The translations under genes and the position numbers were made by a program. 37,152 bases of DNA, taken from the NCBI GenBank assembly GCA_019240835.1, contig JAFAXQ010000313.1, positions 1-37,152 of the forward strand, read 5' to 3'. Below the pieces are notes generated by a model. It was not told the origin of the DNA, made no database searches, and saw only the letters and a program-made list of their open reading frames with translations. The DNA is from Ktedonobacteraceae bacterium (GTDB lineage Bacteria > Chloroflexota > Ktedonobacteria > Ktedonobacterales > Ktedonobacteraceae). Of this stretch, positions 23,679-32,974 are shown piece by piece. Numbering within the stretch: position 1 is the first letter of the stretch; each line of letters opens with the position of its first letter.

Positions 23679-25047
23679 ATGCTGCTTCCATTTCAAGAAG
23701 ATTCTCATATAGTGCTTCAATGGCCTTGTTTCGCTCACGAAAGTACTGACGAGGACTGATAAATAGCCTTGCTGCTATCACCTCATTTTTCAGATGATAT
23801 TTGAAGTAACGGTAATAGAGGATATTGTACGAGCGCCACTCAGGTGCCGAGTCATTGCGCGCTCCCGATCCACGCAACCGCTCAAAGGCTTCGTTGAGTA
23901 CCTCACGCACAGACATACCTCTTTCGATGGTTGATGAAGTATTCTCCTTCTTGACGCGCATAGAGACAATTTTTAGCTGTCTCAGGTTACTTTCTGCGAG
24001 GAAGCGTACATCATCAAGCTTATCCAGTACCTTTTCTACCTCATCCTTTGTCATCTGGAAAACCGCTACCTGGCACTTATCCTGTACAAATGCACGAAAC
24101 AGGGCGCTTTCACTGAATTCAGGTAGCTGTCGCTGTTGCACCTCTATGCGTTGTGCTTCCAACTTGAGCAGTTCGCGCTCGTGCTCTTGCAAACGCTTCT
24201 CCCAGATATCTTCAAAGTGTGGTGACAATTCCTTGTATGCCTGCTTCCTGATACGGTCTTGGTTCACCTCCGTGCCATCAGAGTGAGACTTCTCCTCGAA
24301 GAGGAAATAACAGATGCGTTGAATAAAAAAAGGATGTCGCCCAGCAAGTTTTAAAACCCAGGCAATTTCTTGCTCCGTGAATGGTAAGCCAGCCCTCGAA
24401 GCCGGGACAGCAATCAGTGCTCGCGCTTCATCGAGTCGGAGGGGTTCCAGATAGCACGTGCTAAAAATGTTGAAGAACGGGGAGCCTTCAATGTCAGGAT
24501 GACCGACCTTAGAAAGAGGTGCAAAGGATGCCGTCACATAGGAAACCTTGCCTAGTGTTGCTTGGGAGCGTAGAAACGCAAAAAACTCGGGGTCAAAGTC
24601 TTTGTTCCGTGTGACGGTGTCAAATACATCCATCAAGAGCACTGTGTGAAAGCCTTGTTCCTGGATCTGATCAAGGATACCACTGAACCCGTCTTGACCG
24701 TCTCCTGCCTGACAGGGAATATCTAGTCTTCCCCGGCTCTTCGCTATGATCTCTTTGCTCACGGCTGTAAAAAAATCATCAGCGGTTTTTTTCAGGTACG
24801 CTCCGATATCAATGAAAACGAGAATGTGACGACTTAAGTCGCATGCAAAGCCTTGCTGCATCTCTGGTAAGCCTACGCATTGTAAGATAGATGTCTTGCC
24901 AAAGTGCGGCCAGCCAACCAGAGAGATACACTGATGGTTCATGAGAGCCGAGTATAACTTTCTCAATAAGCGAACCTGCCCAAAGAACATAGCAGGGTCA
25001 CCGATCGGAGCGACGGCATAGTAGGGATTTTCTGATTTAGTTTGCAT
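23656..25047 (-). CDS. STAND-type NTPase with C-terminal helix-turn-helix
   Basis: A 463-residue protein. NPYYAVAPIGDPAMFFGQ at residues 7-24 is the typical entry to bacterial STAND ATPases (usually NPY...FFGRE). Walker A is GWPHFGKTS (45-53). The Walker B strand HTVLLMDVFD (134-143) has Val where the second acidic residue normally stands, so hydrolysis may be weak. A winged-helix part follows (LAGRHPFFIQRICYFLF). The C-terminus, from about residue 390, contains YNILYYRYFKYHLKNEVIAA and ISPRQYFRERNKAIEAL, a sigma-4/LuxR-like helix-turn-helix, suggesting DNA binding. AGGAG lies 7 nt before the ATG at 25047; a TTG at 25050 is less likely. It is divergent from the giant STAND gene at 25248 and shares the same entry motif. 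Confidence 0.75.
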   Translation of the reverse strand: MQTKSENPYYAVAPIGDPAMFFGQVRLLRKLYSALMNHQCISLVGWPHFGKTSILQCVGLPEMQQGFACDLSRHILVFIDIGAYLKKTADDFFTAVSKEIIAKSRGRLDIPCQAGDGQDGFSGILDQIQEQGFHTVLLMDVFDTVTRNKDFDPEFFAFLRSQATLGKVSYVTASFAPLSKVGHPDIEGSPFFNIFSTCYLEPLRLDEARALIAVPASRAGLPFTEQEIAWVLKLAGRHPFFIQRICYFLFEEKSHSDGTEVNQDRIRKQAYKELSPHFEDIWEKRLQEHERELLKLEAQRIEVQQRQLPEFSESALFRAFVQDKCQVAVFQMTKDEVEKVLDKLDDVRFLAESNLRQLKIVSMRVKKENTSSTIERGMSVREVLNEAFERLRGSGARNDSAPEWRSYNILYYRYFKYHLKNEVIAARLFISPRQYFRERNKAIEALYENLLEMEAASNKQGES

Positions 25048-25247
25048 CAAACCACTCCTGATAGTAAATTAGAAAGTTCACCATAGGTTCCCATTATGGA
25101 TGTTCCATTATGCATCAAAACGATGAAGTGCGCCATATCTGTGCCGGATATATATCGTGAGGTCGAGCTTATGAAGAGCCTCTACGTTATTATCCTATAA
25201 AGAGATGCATCTAGACAATAGTGTAGAAGAAGGTTATTATAGCACTG

Positions 25248-28200
25248 ATGAGAATTCGTTCACAGGGCATAATTTCGGCATACTGGGGCACACTTTTCGT
25301 TGTAAAAGGATTAGAGTATTGTGAGCAATTCAAGAGAGAGCTAACTTTGGCATCAATCAATGATCTTCGAGAGTTACTAAGGCTTGGGTTGAGTGTGTTT
25401 TCCAAGGTGTGGGACTATAAAGCCAAGAACTGGGTAACTGGCGTTTATGCCCTAGCTATCGACAACGACGGTGATGTCGAGATAATCGCCTGCTCGCGCG
25501 ATGGTCGGGTGTATGTCCTGAGCAAATGGGGAGATCGTAGGTGGGAACGTATCATAGGCAGCAAGGAATCGCTTAGAACCATTATTGCCATTCCACCAGT
25601 AGATGGAAGAGACAACGGCGTTCGCGTCATTACTGCAACCCGTAATGGCAAAGTCTACGCTCTCAATAAGGATGGTAAAACAGTCAGCAAAGATGGCAAG
25701 CTCTTCTCTTTTGCTGATGATGGGAGAGCTTTTGAAACAGAGCAAGAGGTAGCTGCTTGCTGGCTTGATACTGGCTCTGCCATACGTCAAGTCCATGTGA
25801 ATCCTCTTTACTCCTCCGATATTGTGCTTGGCTCAGCGGATGATCACCACGCCTATGCCCTCAATTATAAAACTGGTGAGATACGCTGGAAGTTTGCGAC
25901 AAAGGGATGGGTACGCGCTGTAATTTTGTATGATATCGATGGGGATGGCGAAGCAGAAACATTAGTAGGCTCTGTTGACGGCTTTCTGTATGTCTTGAAC
26001 CATGAGGGACAATGTATAGATAAAACGTATATGCAGCATCCTATATACGCGATTTTTGCGGCGGATATAGATCATGATGGCGTGACTGAAATCTTGGTTG
26101 CAACAGGTGGCAAGGATCTCATTGCTCTCACCCCCGACCTTCGCGAAAAATGGCCCTCTCGTCAGTTTAATAACCGACTCGTATCGTTGTACGTTGCTGA
26201 TGTTGACAATGATGGGCATGATGAAATCATCGCTGGTTCTGACGACAAGCATATCTATATCCTTAATGGCCAAGGAAATGTCCTGTGGAGGTATAATCTT
26301 GAGTATCGTGTGCTCAGTGTATACGCGACGGACTTCGATAACGATGGCCATGTAGAACTGTTGGCAGGCTCAGAAGAGGGAAAGATCCATGTCTTCCGCG
26401 TGCAATTGATAAAGAACTTGGACGAAAGAATTCGTAAATGCTACCAAGGGCTAGGAGGCCCTGACCCTGTAACCCTCACAGACCTCTCCATAGATGAACG
26501 CAACCTGCTTCAAGATATCCTCTGGAAAGAAGCAATAAAATATATAAGTTTAAATTACGTAGAACAGTTAATAGAAGTGAGAAATTATAAAAATGCTTTA
26601 TGTGGATTGATCGAACTGAGGACCCAAAATGTGCAGCTTGTCTGGCGAAAAGACAGAACAGAGCAGATCGGCGATATGCGCACTCTCTGCTTCGGGTACA
26701 TCTCCGGCAAGGCAAAAAAAGATGTTGTGCTGGGAACAAACGAAGGCAATATTCGGGTCTTCAGCGCAAGTGGAAAATACCTCTGCTCGCATCCACTTGG
26801 AAAGAGCGAGATATCCTTAGTCCAGGCGGGATATATTAACGGTGGCAAGTGTGAAAAGATTGTGGCCTGTTCAACGGATCACCAGATGTATATCGTAAGT
26901 GGCACCAAGAGGCAGGATTGGTGTTCTATACTTGAAAATGAACGCATGACATGTTTTTATGTCACGCCTGCTAATAAACAGAAACCTGTTGAAATTATTA
27001 TTGGTTCGGAGAATGGACAACTTTCCATCTATGGAGGTGATCTACAGCAACCCCTCACTACTATCTCCACACCAGAACCGATCAAACTGGTATGCGCCCA
27101 TACGCCCAAAAAAGACGATACACTAGAAATAGTGGCAGCCGATTTTAAGAACTCTGTTTATGCATACGAGCGCACAGGAAAACTGTTGTGGGATTACGAA
27201 GTAGTGGATCGTATCGAAGCATTGTACGTCAAGGATATCGACCAAGATGGCAGTGTTGAGGTGCTTATCGGTTCGTATGGGCGTAGTCTTCATGTGCTGG
27301 ATAGCAAGGGTCATCTCAAATGGCGCTATTATCTGCCCCATGGCGTTCTGGCAGTCGACGCGGTCGATATGGATCACGATGGAAGTGTTGAGGTTCTGGC
27401 AGGATGTGCAGATGGGTACATGTATGTATTTAGCAGAGAAGGTGACCTGCTGTGGAAATACCAAGCCAATGACCGTATCCATATGGTGTGTGCGCAGGAT
27501 ATTGATGACGATGGTAATATAGAGATTGCAGTGGGGTCGGAGGACGAGCTAGAGCTATTGCAAGTAGTGAATCAACGGCAGGTTTCCACGTTGATTGATC
27601 AGTGTTTGTCTGCTATACAACAGGAGAGGTCCGTTAGGGAAGTCATTATTGAACTCTTGCACGACCCAAACCCTACGCTGTGTGCATTTGCACTAGGCAA
27701 ATTTGTGGAGTTGAGCAATTTCTCCCGCGAGGATGTTGGTATCTTCGAGAAGTTCCTGAGAGATGGTTTTGTAGAGGTTCGTGTAGTCCTCGTTCGGGCC
27801 GTAATAGCAAGTTACCCTATAGATCCCCAGAAGGTAGCCTCATTGCTCAGTGCTTTATCACGAGATGCCAGTCAGGAAGTCAAGCTAGCCTTTATTGATA
27901 GTATGTGGACGCTGATGCAAAGCGACTGGGAACTGGGTTTTGAGTATCTTTGGCGCTTTTCCTCCTATAGTGATCGTTATGTGCGGCGCGCAGTCGTACG
28001 CAAACTGCATCAATTGATAGATGTCTCCCAGGAGAACACCAGAGACAGAGCCATTTTTGAGTTGCTGCTCCAGGCTGCGCAGGATAAAGGTTCGGAATGG
28101 GTTCGCCAGGAAGCCGCACGGACACTGGCACATTTCTTGAGTCGCCATCACAGTGGCCTCGTTGTTTATATACACCTTTTTCTCGTCAAGGAGTTGCACC

Positions 28201-30266
28201 CATCTATCTTGCAACTCATCGCGCACAATACTGCCAACGTGGTAGCACAGAATGCCATCAATGCCCTTGCACTGATGGTTAGGGATATGGATGGTAGCAA
28301 CATTCAGGAAATGCTGGAGGCAGTTGTTAAGGCTTTTGAGGATATGAAATCTCTCAAGTATGGTAACGATAACTGGATGATCTATACTGAGTTACGCCAC
28401 CTCTTCACTATTCGCACGATTGACGATATTGCACACTATCAATATGTGCTAGAACTTGACCAATTCCTGCCAACCAACGAACTAGCTCCTACTGTCCTTA
28501 ATGTGTTCAATCGGTTGAGTTCTATCAGCCGCATTCTCAGAGTCTATTTGCGCCGTGATAGTGTCAATGATCGCGTATCCAGCCTGTTGGAGGCAACGAG
28601 AGCTATTGATATGATGAATAGTTTCGTGGAACGCGAGTACTCCATGATCTTATTAGAGGAGCCAATATCGAAGCTGCCCGACCGACGTCTCTTTGAGTTG
28701 CTTCTCAAGCAATGGAGGGAGATTGTAAACGCGCAACTCAATGAGTTGCGCGGAAGGCCAGAATTGAAAGTGGAACTACTGACCAGAAATGTGCGCTACG
28801 AAGAGCAGATAGGCATCTGGCTCAGCGTGACAAACACAGGGCGTGCCCCAGCAGATAGTGTCGAAGTCAAGCTCTTACACGGCGATGATTTTGATGTGGT
28901 GGGCGACAATTCTTTCAGGATCGAGACTATTTTTTCGCAGGAGGCGACACAGTTAGAATTCTACGTCAAGCCACTTGCGTCTTCTTTGAGCTTGTCCTTC
29001 GAGGTCAGTTATGACGACGAAGAGCATGGCATTGCAAAGCTCCTATTCTGTGATCGGCTAGAACTTCAGACCTCGGCCTTACCACAGGAGTTTAGACATA
29101 TACCCAACCCCTACTCTACAGGTACACCAAGCCCTGATAATAAGATGTTTTTTGGCCGCGAACAAGATATCGCTTTTTTGAAGGATAATCTAACGCGCCC
29201 CTCTGCGCAAAGCGTGATCGTTCTCTACGGTCAACGGCGCTCAGGAAAGACGACATTACTGCTTCATCTGCTAAAAACTCCTGTACTAGAGGAGCACATC
29301 CCCGTACTTATTGATATGCAAGGAGAGTCGCTGCAGATTAGCGCAAGCAAGTTTCTGCATAATCTGGCTTTTTATATTGCTAAAGAGGTGAAAAAGAGAG
29401 GCCTTTCCGTGCCCCAGCCGGAGCAGAAAGATTTCTCGAATGACCCGACATTTGCTTTTAATCGGTTTTTAGATAGGGTAGAAGGGGAACTCGATGGGCA
29501 AAGGATTATTCTGCTCATTGACGAGTTTGAGGTATTAGAAGAGCAGATCAAAAAAGGGAAGCTGGAACCGGAAATCCTGGAGTTCTTGCGCAGTTTGATG
29601 CAACATCGTCACAACATCAACTTTCTGCTATCGGGCACTCATAAGATTGAACAACTTACGAAGGGATACTGGTCCGTCTTCTTCAATATTGCTTGTCATC
29701 ATCGACTCTCTAAGCTCAATTCACAAGCTGCCGCAGACCTCATCACGAAGCCGATAGAAGGCTACCTTGAGTATGATTCATACGCGCTCAAAAAAATCCA
29801 GCAATTGACGGCAAACCAACCGTATCTAATTCATCTGATGTGTCGCTCGCTAGTAGATCACTGTGATGAAAAACGTAAATCATATGTGACTATTAATGAC
29901 GTAAATACTGTGCTACGCGAAGTGATGCAGACGGGCCAGTTTCATTTTGACTGGATATGGGAGCAGTTATCGCCTGAAGAACGAAGCACATTGTCTGCTC
30001 TGGCTCAGGGTGGCAAAGAGGAAGGACGCCAGCTCTCTCTCGTTGAAGTCGAGGAAGTATATCGCGACTACCGCTTCCGTTTCAGGCGTGAAAGCATAGA
30101 AGCCGCCCTACAATCCCTCATCGACTCGGATGTTGTAGAACGTGTATCAGACGGCGCGCATGACAATACATTAGATAGCATTCGCTACAGAATACCAATA
30201 GGACTTATTCGTAGTTGGCTGCGCAAGGAGAAACCGCTTAAACTGTTTCAAGGAAGTATGATCTGA
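25248..30266 (+). CDS. Giant beta-propeller/helical-repeat STAND NTPase (1672 residues)
   Basis: No signal peptide or membrane helix is seen, so it should be cytosolic. Residues about 55-390 and 465-775 form two propellers built from FG-GAP/PQQ-like units of 44 residues. Calcium-loop motifs DxDxDG occur at 229, 273, 318, 362, 663, 707 and 751, plus a DNDGD at 72, each followed by (E/D)-x-(L/I)-x-x-G-S. Residues about 775-1150 are HEAT-like helical repeats, and about 1172-1265 an Ig-like beta module. The C-terminal STAND module opens with NPYSTGTPSPDNKMFFGREQ (1287-1306), has Walker A GQRRSGKTT (1328-1336), Walker B LLIDEFE (1422-1428) and a winged-helix end. The NTPase lies C-terminal to its sensors, opposite to many NB-ARC proteins. 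The start at 25248 has only a weak, distant ribosome binding site. No effector domain is recognised. Confidence 0.85.
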   Translation: MRIRSQGIISAYWGTLFVVKGLEYCEQFKRELTLASINDLRELLRLGLSVFSKVWDYKAKNWVTGVYALAIDNDGDVEIIACSRDGRVYVLSKWGDRRWERIIGSKESLRTIIAIPPVDGRDNGVRVITATRNGKVYALNKDGKTVSKDGKLFSFADDGRAFETEQEVAACWLDTGSAIRQVHVNPLYSSDIVLGSADDHHAYALNYKTGEIRWKFATKGWVRAVILYDIDGDGEAETLVGSVDGFLYVLNHEGQCIDKTYMQHPIYAIFAADIDHDGVTEILVATGGKDLIALTPDLREKWPSRQFNNRLVSLYVADVDNDGHDEIIAGSDDKHIYILNGQGNVLWRYNLEYRVLSVYATDFDNDGHVELLAGSEEGKIHVFRVQLIKNLDERIRKCYQGLGGPDPVTLTDLSIDERNLLQDILWKEAIKYISLNYVEQLIEVRNYKNALCGLIELRTQNVQLVWRKDRTEQIGDMRTLCFGYISGKAKKDVVLGTNEGNIRVFSASGKYLCSHPLGKSEISLVQAGYINGGKCEKIVACSTDHQMYIVSGTKRQDWCSILENERMTCFYVTPANKQKPVEIIIGSENGQLSIYGGDLQQPLTTISTPEPIKLVCAHTPKKDDTLEIVAADFKNSVYAYERTGKLLWDYEVVDRIEALYVKDIDQDGSVEVLIGSYGRSLHVLDSKGHLKWRYYLPHGVLAVDAVDMDHDGSVEVLAGCADGYMYVFSREGDLLWKYQANDRIHMVCAQDIDDDGNIEIAVGSEDELELLQVVNQRQVSTLIDQCLSAIQQERSVREVIIELLHDPNPTLCAFALGKFVELSNFSREDVGIFEKFLRDGFVEVRVVLVRAVIASYPIDPQKVASLLSALSRDASQEVKLAFIDSMWTLMQSDWELGFEYLWRFSSYSDRYVRRAVVRKLHQLIDVSQENTRDRAIFELLLQAAQDKGSEWVRQEAARTLAHFLSRHHSGLVVYIHLFLVKELHPSILQLIAHNTANVVAQNAINALALMVRDMDGSNIQEMLEAVVKAFEDMKSLKYGNDNWMIYTELRHLFTIRTIDDIAHYQYVLELDQFLPTNELAPTVLNVFNRLSSISRILRVYLRRDSVNDRVSSLLEATRAIDMMNSFVEREYSMILLEEPISKLPDRRLFELLLKQWREIVNAQLNELRGRPELKVELLTRNVRYEEQIGIWLSVTNTGRAPADSVEVKLLHGDDFDVVGDNSFRIETIFSQEATQLEFYVKPLASSLSLSFEVSYDDEEHGIAKLLFCDRLELQTSALPQEFRHIPNPYSTGTPSPDNKMFFGREQDIAFLKDNLTRPSAQSVIVLYGQRRSGKTTLLLHLLKTPVLEEHIPVLIDMQGESLQISASKFLHNLAFYIAKEVKKRGLSVPQPEQKDFSNDPTFAFNRFLDRVEGELDGQRIILLIDEFEVLEEQIKKGKLEPEILEFLRSLMQHRHNINFLLSGTHKIEQLTKGYWSVFFNIACHHRLSKLNSQAAADLITKPIEGYLEYDSYALKKIQQLTANQPYLIHLMCRSLVDHCDEKRKSYVTINDVNTVLREVMQTGQFHFDWIWEQLSPEERSTLSALAQGGKEEGRQLSLVEVEEVYRDYRFRFRRESIEAALQSLIDSDVVERVSDGAHDNTLDSIRYRIPIGLIRSWLRKEKPLKLFQGSMI

Positions 30267-30280
30267 TAACACGTGACTAA

Positions 30281-30338
30281 GAAGAACCAAGAAAAATTTC
30301 CGGCTGAGCCGGAAATTTTTCTTGGTTCTTCGTTTTTT
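30281..30338 (+). terminator. Rho-independent terminator
   Basis: A perfect 24-bp stem (30281-30304 with 30308-30331) and a TGA loop are followed by TTTTTT at 30333-30338. It ends the giant STAND transcript 14 nt after its stop codon. The stem probably also blocks read-through from the convergent copZ. Confidence 0.95.
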
Positions 30339-30340
30339 CG

Positions 30341-30559
30341 CTATTTCGCTACCGTATACCCTGCATCCTCCAGCGCAACCTCAACCTGCTGCATCGAAAG
30401 CTGATTAGGGTCATAGCGTAGTTGAACGGTTTTGCTTGGGATATCAGTGACAACTTTCTCTACACCGGCGAGCTTACCCAGGGCCTCGTTGATGGCCTGA
30501 ACACAGTGCTGGCAGCTTATATCGGGCACAGAAAGCACAGTTTCTTGCATAATTGTCAT
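30341..30559 (-). CDS. copZ: CopZ-like heavy-metal chaperone
   Basis: A 72-residue HMA-domain protein that binds Cu(I) through two cysteines and passes it to a copper ATPase. The metal site is in VPDISCQHCVQAINEAL (CxxC), followed by GVEKVVTDIPSKTVQLRYDP and a final VALEDAGYTVAK, all standard. GAGGAAAGG precedes the ATG. No copA or csoR gene is in the window, so it is a stand-alone unit. A GC-rich palindrome 57 nt upstream (30616-30634) resembles a CsoR operator. Confidence 0.93.
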   Translation of the reverse strand: MTIMQETVLSVPDISCQHCVQAINEALGKLAGVEKVVTDIPSKTVQLRYDPNQLSMQQVEVALEDAGYTVAK

Positions 30560-30615
30560 GTACCTTTCCTCTTCGATCTATAGTATTCTTAGATAAGGAG
30601 TAATGATTTCCCCAA

Positions 30616-30634
30616 ACCCCCTAGGGAGGGGTAT
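30616..30634 (-). promoter_or_regulatory. Candidate CsoR-type copper operator
   Basis: On the copZ strand the sequence reads ATACCCCTCCCTAGGGGGT, matching the general CsoR layout of TACCC, a short spacer and GGGGT. It lies 57 nt before the copZ start, where the promoter should be. From the other strand it is also 56 nt upstream of ppk1. Confidence 0.55.
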
Positions 30635-30689
30635 GGTAACAATATAACACGAAGTAAGACTTTGCACAAGAAGGACAAGAGAGCAAATA

Positions 30690-32834
30690 ATGACCACTTC
30701 ACAAGGTGAACTGCAGTCGGACCTCTATATTAACCGCGAACTGAGTTGGATTGCATTCAACCAGCGCGTCCTTGAGGAGGCACAGAGTTGCCGCCATCCC
30801 CTGCTAGAGCGGGTCAAGTTTATCTCCATCTTCGAGACAAATCTCGATGAGTTCATCATGATCCGCCTGGCGGGTGTGAAAGATCAAGTCGCCTCAAGCA
30901 AGACACTACGTAGTCCAGATGGGCTTACGGCGGAGGAGCAATTAGTAGCTATACGCCACGAACTGGCTCCCCTCATTCAAGCTGTGCGCCAATACTGGCG
31001 TGACGAACTCGTCCCACTGCTAGCAGAACAGCATATTTACATCCTAGACTATAAGCAACTCGATGAGCAGCAACGCGTCAGCATGCGGACCTACTTCGAA
31101 CGCGAAGTCTTTCCTGTTCTCACTCCCCTTGCGTTATTTGATCCCAGCCACCCCTTCCCACACATCTCCAATCTCAGTCTGAACCTGGCAGTAGTACTGA
31201 GCGACGAAACACGCTCTGAACTATTTGCGCGTGTGAAAGTTCCGCTCAAGCCAACCTTACCGCGCCTGGTGCCTGTGCCAATTATCTGTGATGAGCCGTC
31301 TGCAGTGGCTTTTACTTGGCTTGAGCAGGTAATAGCAGCTCACCTGGATATGCTCTTTCCTGGCTATGAGATACAACAAGCATATCCATTCCGTGTGCTA
31401 CGCGATGCAGATATAGAGTTGCAAGAGGACGAGGCGTCAGATTTGTTGGAGTACATTGAGCAAGAGGTGCGTGAACGCCGTTTCGGCTCGGTCGTCGATC
31501 TTGCCATCAATCCCTCTATGCCCGAAGCCATCCGCGACCGCTTACTGAGCAAATTAGAGCTTATTCCCAGCGATCCCACTGTTATCGACGGCCCTCTTGG
31601 TATGGGTGACCTAATGGAATTGCACGACCTTGATCGCCCAGAGTTGAAAGACTGGCCATTTATACCGCGCACTCCCGCTTTCCTGAACAGCAAGACCGAC
31701 CTTTTCCCGTTTATTCAAGAACACGACCGACTGGTGCATCATCCATATGACAGCTTCGACTCCGTCATCTACTTCATCGATGCCGCTGCCCGTGATCCGC
31801 AAGTTCTGGCGATCAAACAAACACTCTACCGCGTCGGTTCAAATGCGCCTATAGTTCATATACTGTTAAAGGCTGTGGAGAAGGGCAAGCAAGTCGCTGT
31901 GCTTGTAGAATTGAAGGCACGTTTTGATGAAGAGAGCAATATTGGCTGGGCCAGAATGTTAGAAGAGGCAGGTGTACACGTGGTCTATGGTCTGATTGGT
32001 CTAAAGACACACACCAAGATTGCCCTCGTGGTGCGCAAGGAGGAGAGTGGCCTGCGCCGCTACATTCACCTGGGCACGGGCAACTACAACGCCACTACCG
32101 CCAAGGTCTACGAGGATTTCGGCTTCTTTACCTGTGACGACGCGATTGGGGCCGATGCCACCGAACTGTTCAACAGCCTGACCGGCTACTCGCATTACGA
32201 AGGCTATCGCAAGCTGCTAGTGGCTCCCAGGGGACTGAGGCGACGCTTGACGGAGTTCATTGAACGCGAGATACTCATTCATGAAGGGCACGGCAATGGC
32301 CACCTCATTTTTAAGATGAACTCCTTGACCGACCCGCAGATGATAGCCCTCCTCTACCGCGCCTCGCAAGCAGGGGTCACTATTGATCTCATCATTCGTG
32401 GCATATGCTGTCTGCGTCCAGGGTTACCCGGCATCAGCCAGACAATTCGTGTGCGCAGTCTCGTAGGCCGCTTCTTGGAGCACAGCCGCATCTACTATTT
32501 CGGCAACAACGGCTACGAAGAAATGTACCTAGGCAGCGCCGACCTCATGGAGCGTAACCTCGATCACCGTGTCGAGACCCTCTTCCCTATCGAGTCGCCC
32601 CAGTTGCGTGACCTCATCTACACGAAAGTGCTAGAGCCACTACTGGCTGACACGGTGAATGCACGTGAGTTGCACGCTGACGGCATATATACCCATATGC
32701 ACACATCTGCGGACAAGCAGCCCTTTGACAGTCAGGCGTGGTTTATGACCCATCCCCTCCTCAACAGTGATGCAGGACCAAATGCGCCGGAGCACACACA
32801 TCAGGGGCAGGATGCTATACATATACGACCATAA
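30690..32834 (+). CDS. ppk1: Polyphosphate kinase 1
   Basis: PPK1 reversibly transfers the terminal phosphate of ATP to polyphosphate. The 714 residues match the family length. The N-terminal YINRELSWIAFNQRVLEEA and KFISIFETNLDEFIMIRLAG, the central DAAARDPQVLAIKQTLYRVG, and the active-site GLKTHTKIALV with His441 as the predicted phospho-histidine are present. HLGTGNYNATTAKVYEDFG, YSHYEGYRKLLVAPRGLRR and the second phospholipase-D-like motif region RSLVGRFLEHSRIYYFGNNG complete the signature set. The ATG is preceded by a modest AAGGA. It is divergent from copZ and not obviously part of an operon. Confidence 0.97.
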   Translation: MTTSQGELQSDLYINRELSWIAFNQRVLEEAQSCRHPLLERVKFISIFETNLDEFIMIRLAGVKDQVASSKTLRSPDGLTAEEQLVAIRHELAPLIQAVRQYWRDELVPLLAEQHIYILDYKQLDEQQRVSMRTYFEREVFPVLTPLALFDPSHPFPHISNLSLNLAVVLSDETRSELFARVKVPLKPTLPRLVPVPIICDEPSAVAFTWLEQVIAAHLDMLFPGYEIQQAYPFRVLRDADIELQEDEASDLLEYIEQEVRERRFGSVVDLAINPSMPEAIRDRLLSKLELIPSDPTVIDGPLGMGDLMELHDLDRPELKDWPFIPRTPAFLNSKTDLFPFIQEHDRLVHHPYDSFDSVIYFIDAAARDPQVLAIKQTLYRVGSNAPIVHILLKAVEKGKQVAVLVELKARFDEESNIGWARMLEEAGVHVVYGLIGLKTHTKIALVVRKEESGLRRYIHLGTGNYNATTAKVYEDFGFFTCDDAIGADATELFNSLTGYSHYEGYRKLLVAPRGLRRRLTEFIEREILIHEGHGNGHLIFKMNSLTDPQMIALLYRASQAGVTIDLIIRGICCLRPGLPGISQTIRVRSLVGRFLEHSRIYYFGNNGYEEMYLGSADLMERNLDHRVETLFPIESPQLRDLIYTKVLEPLLADTVNARELHADGIYTHMHTSADKQPFDSQAWFMTHPLLNSDAGPNAPEHTHQGQDAIHIRP

Positions 32835-32974
32835 TCTCTTACTTCGCTATCTTCTCTTGCTGTTCCTAGAGACAATATCTTGTAGCGTGTTTTGGAGATC
32901 TGCTAGATGTTCATCGCTGTGGGATGATTGCTCCATAAGGTTGTCGGACCACAATCACACTGACGAGGAATTGT

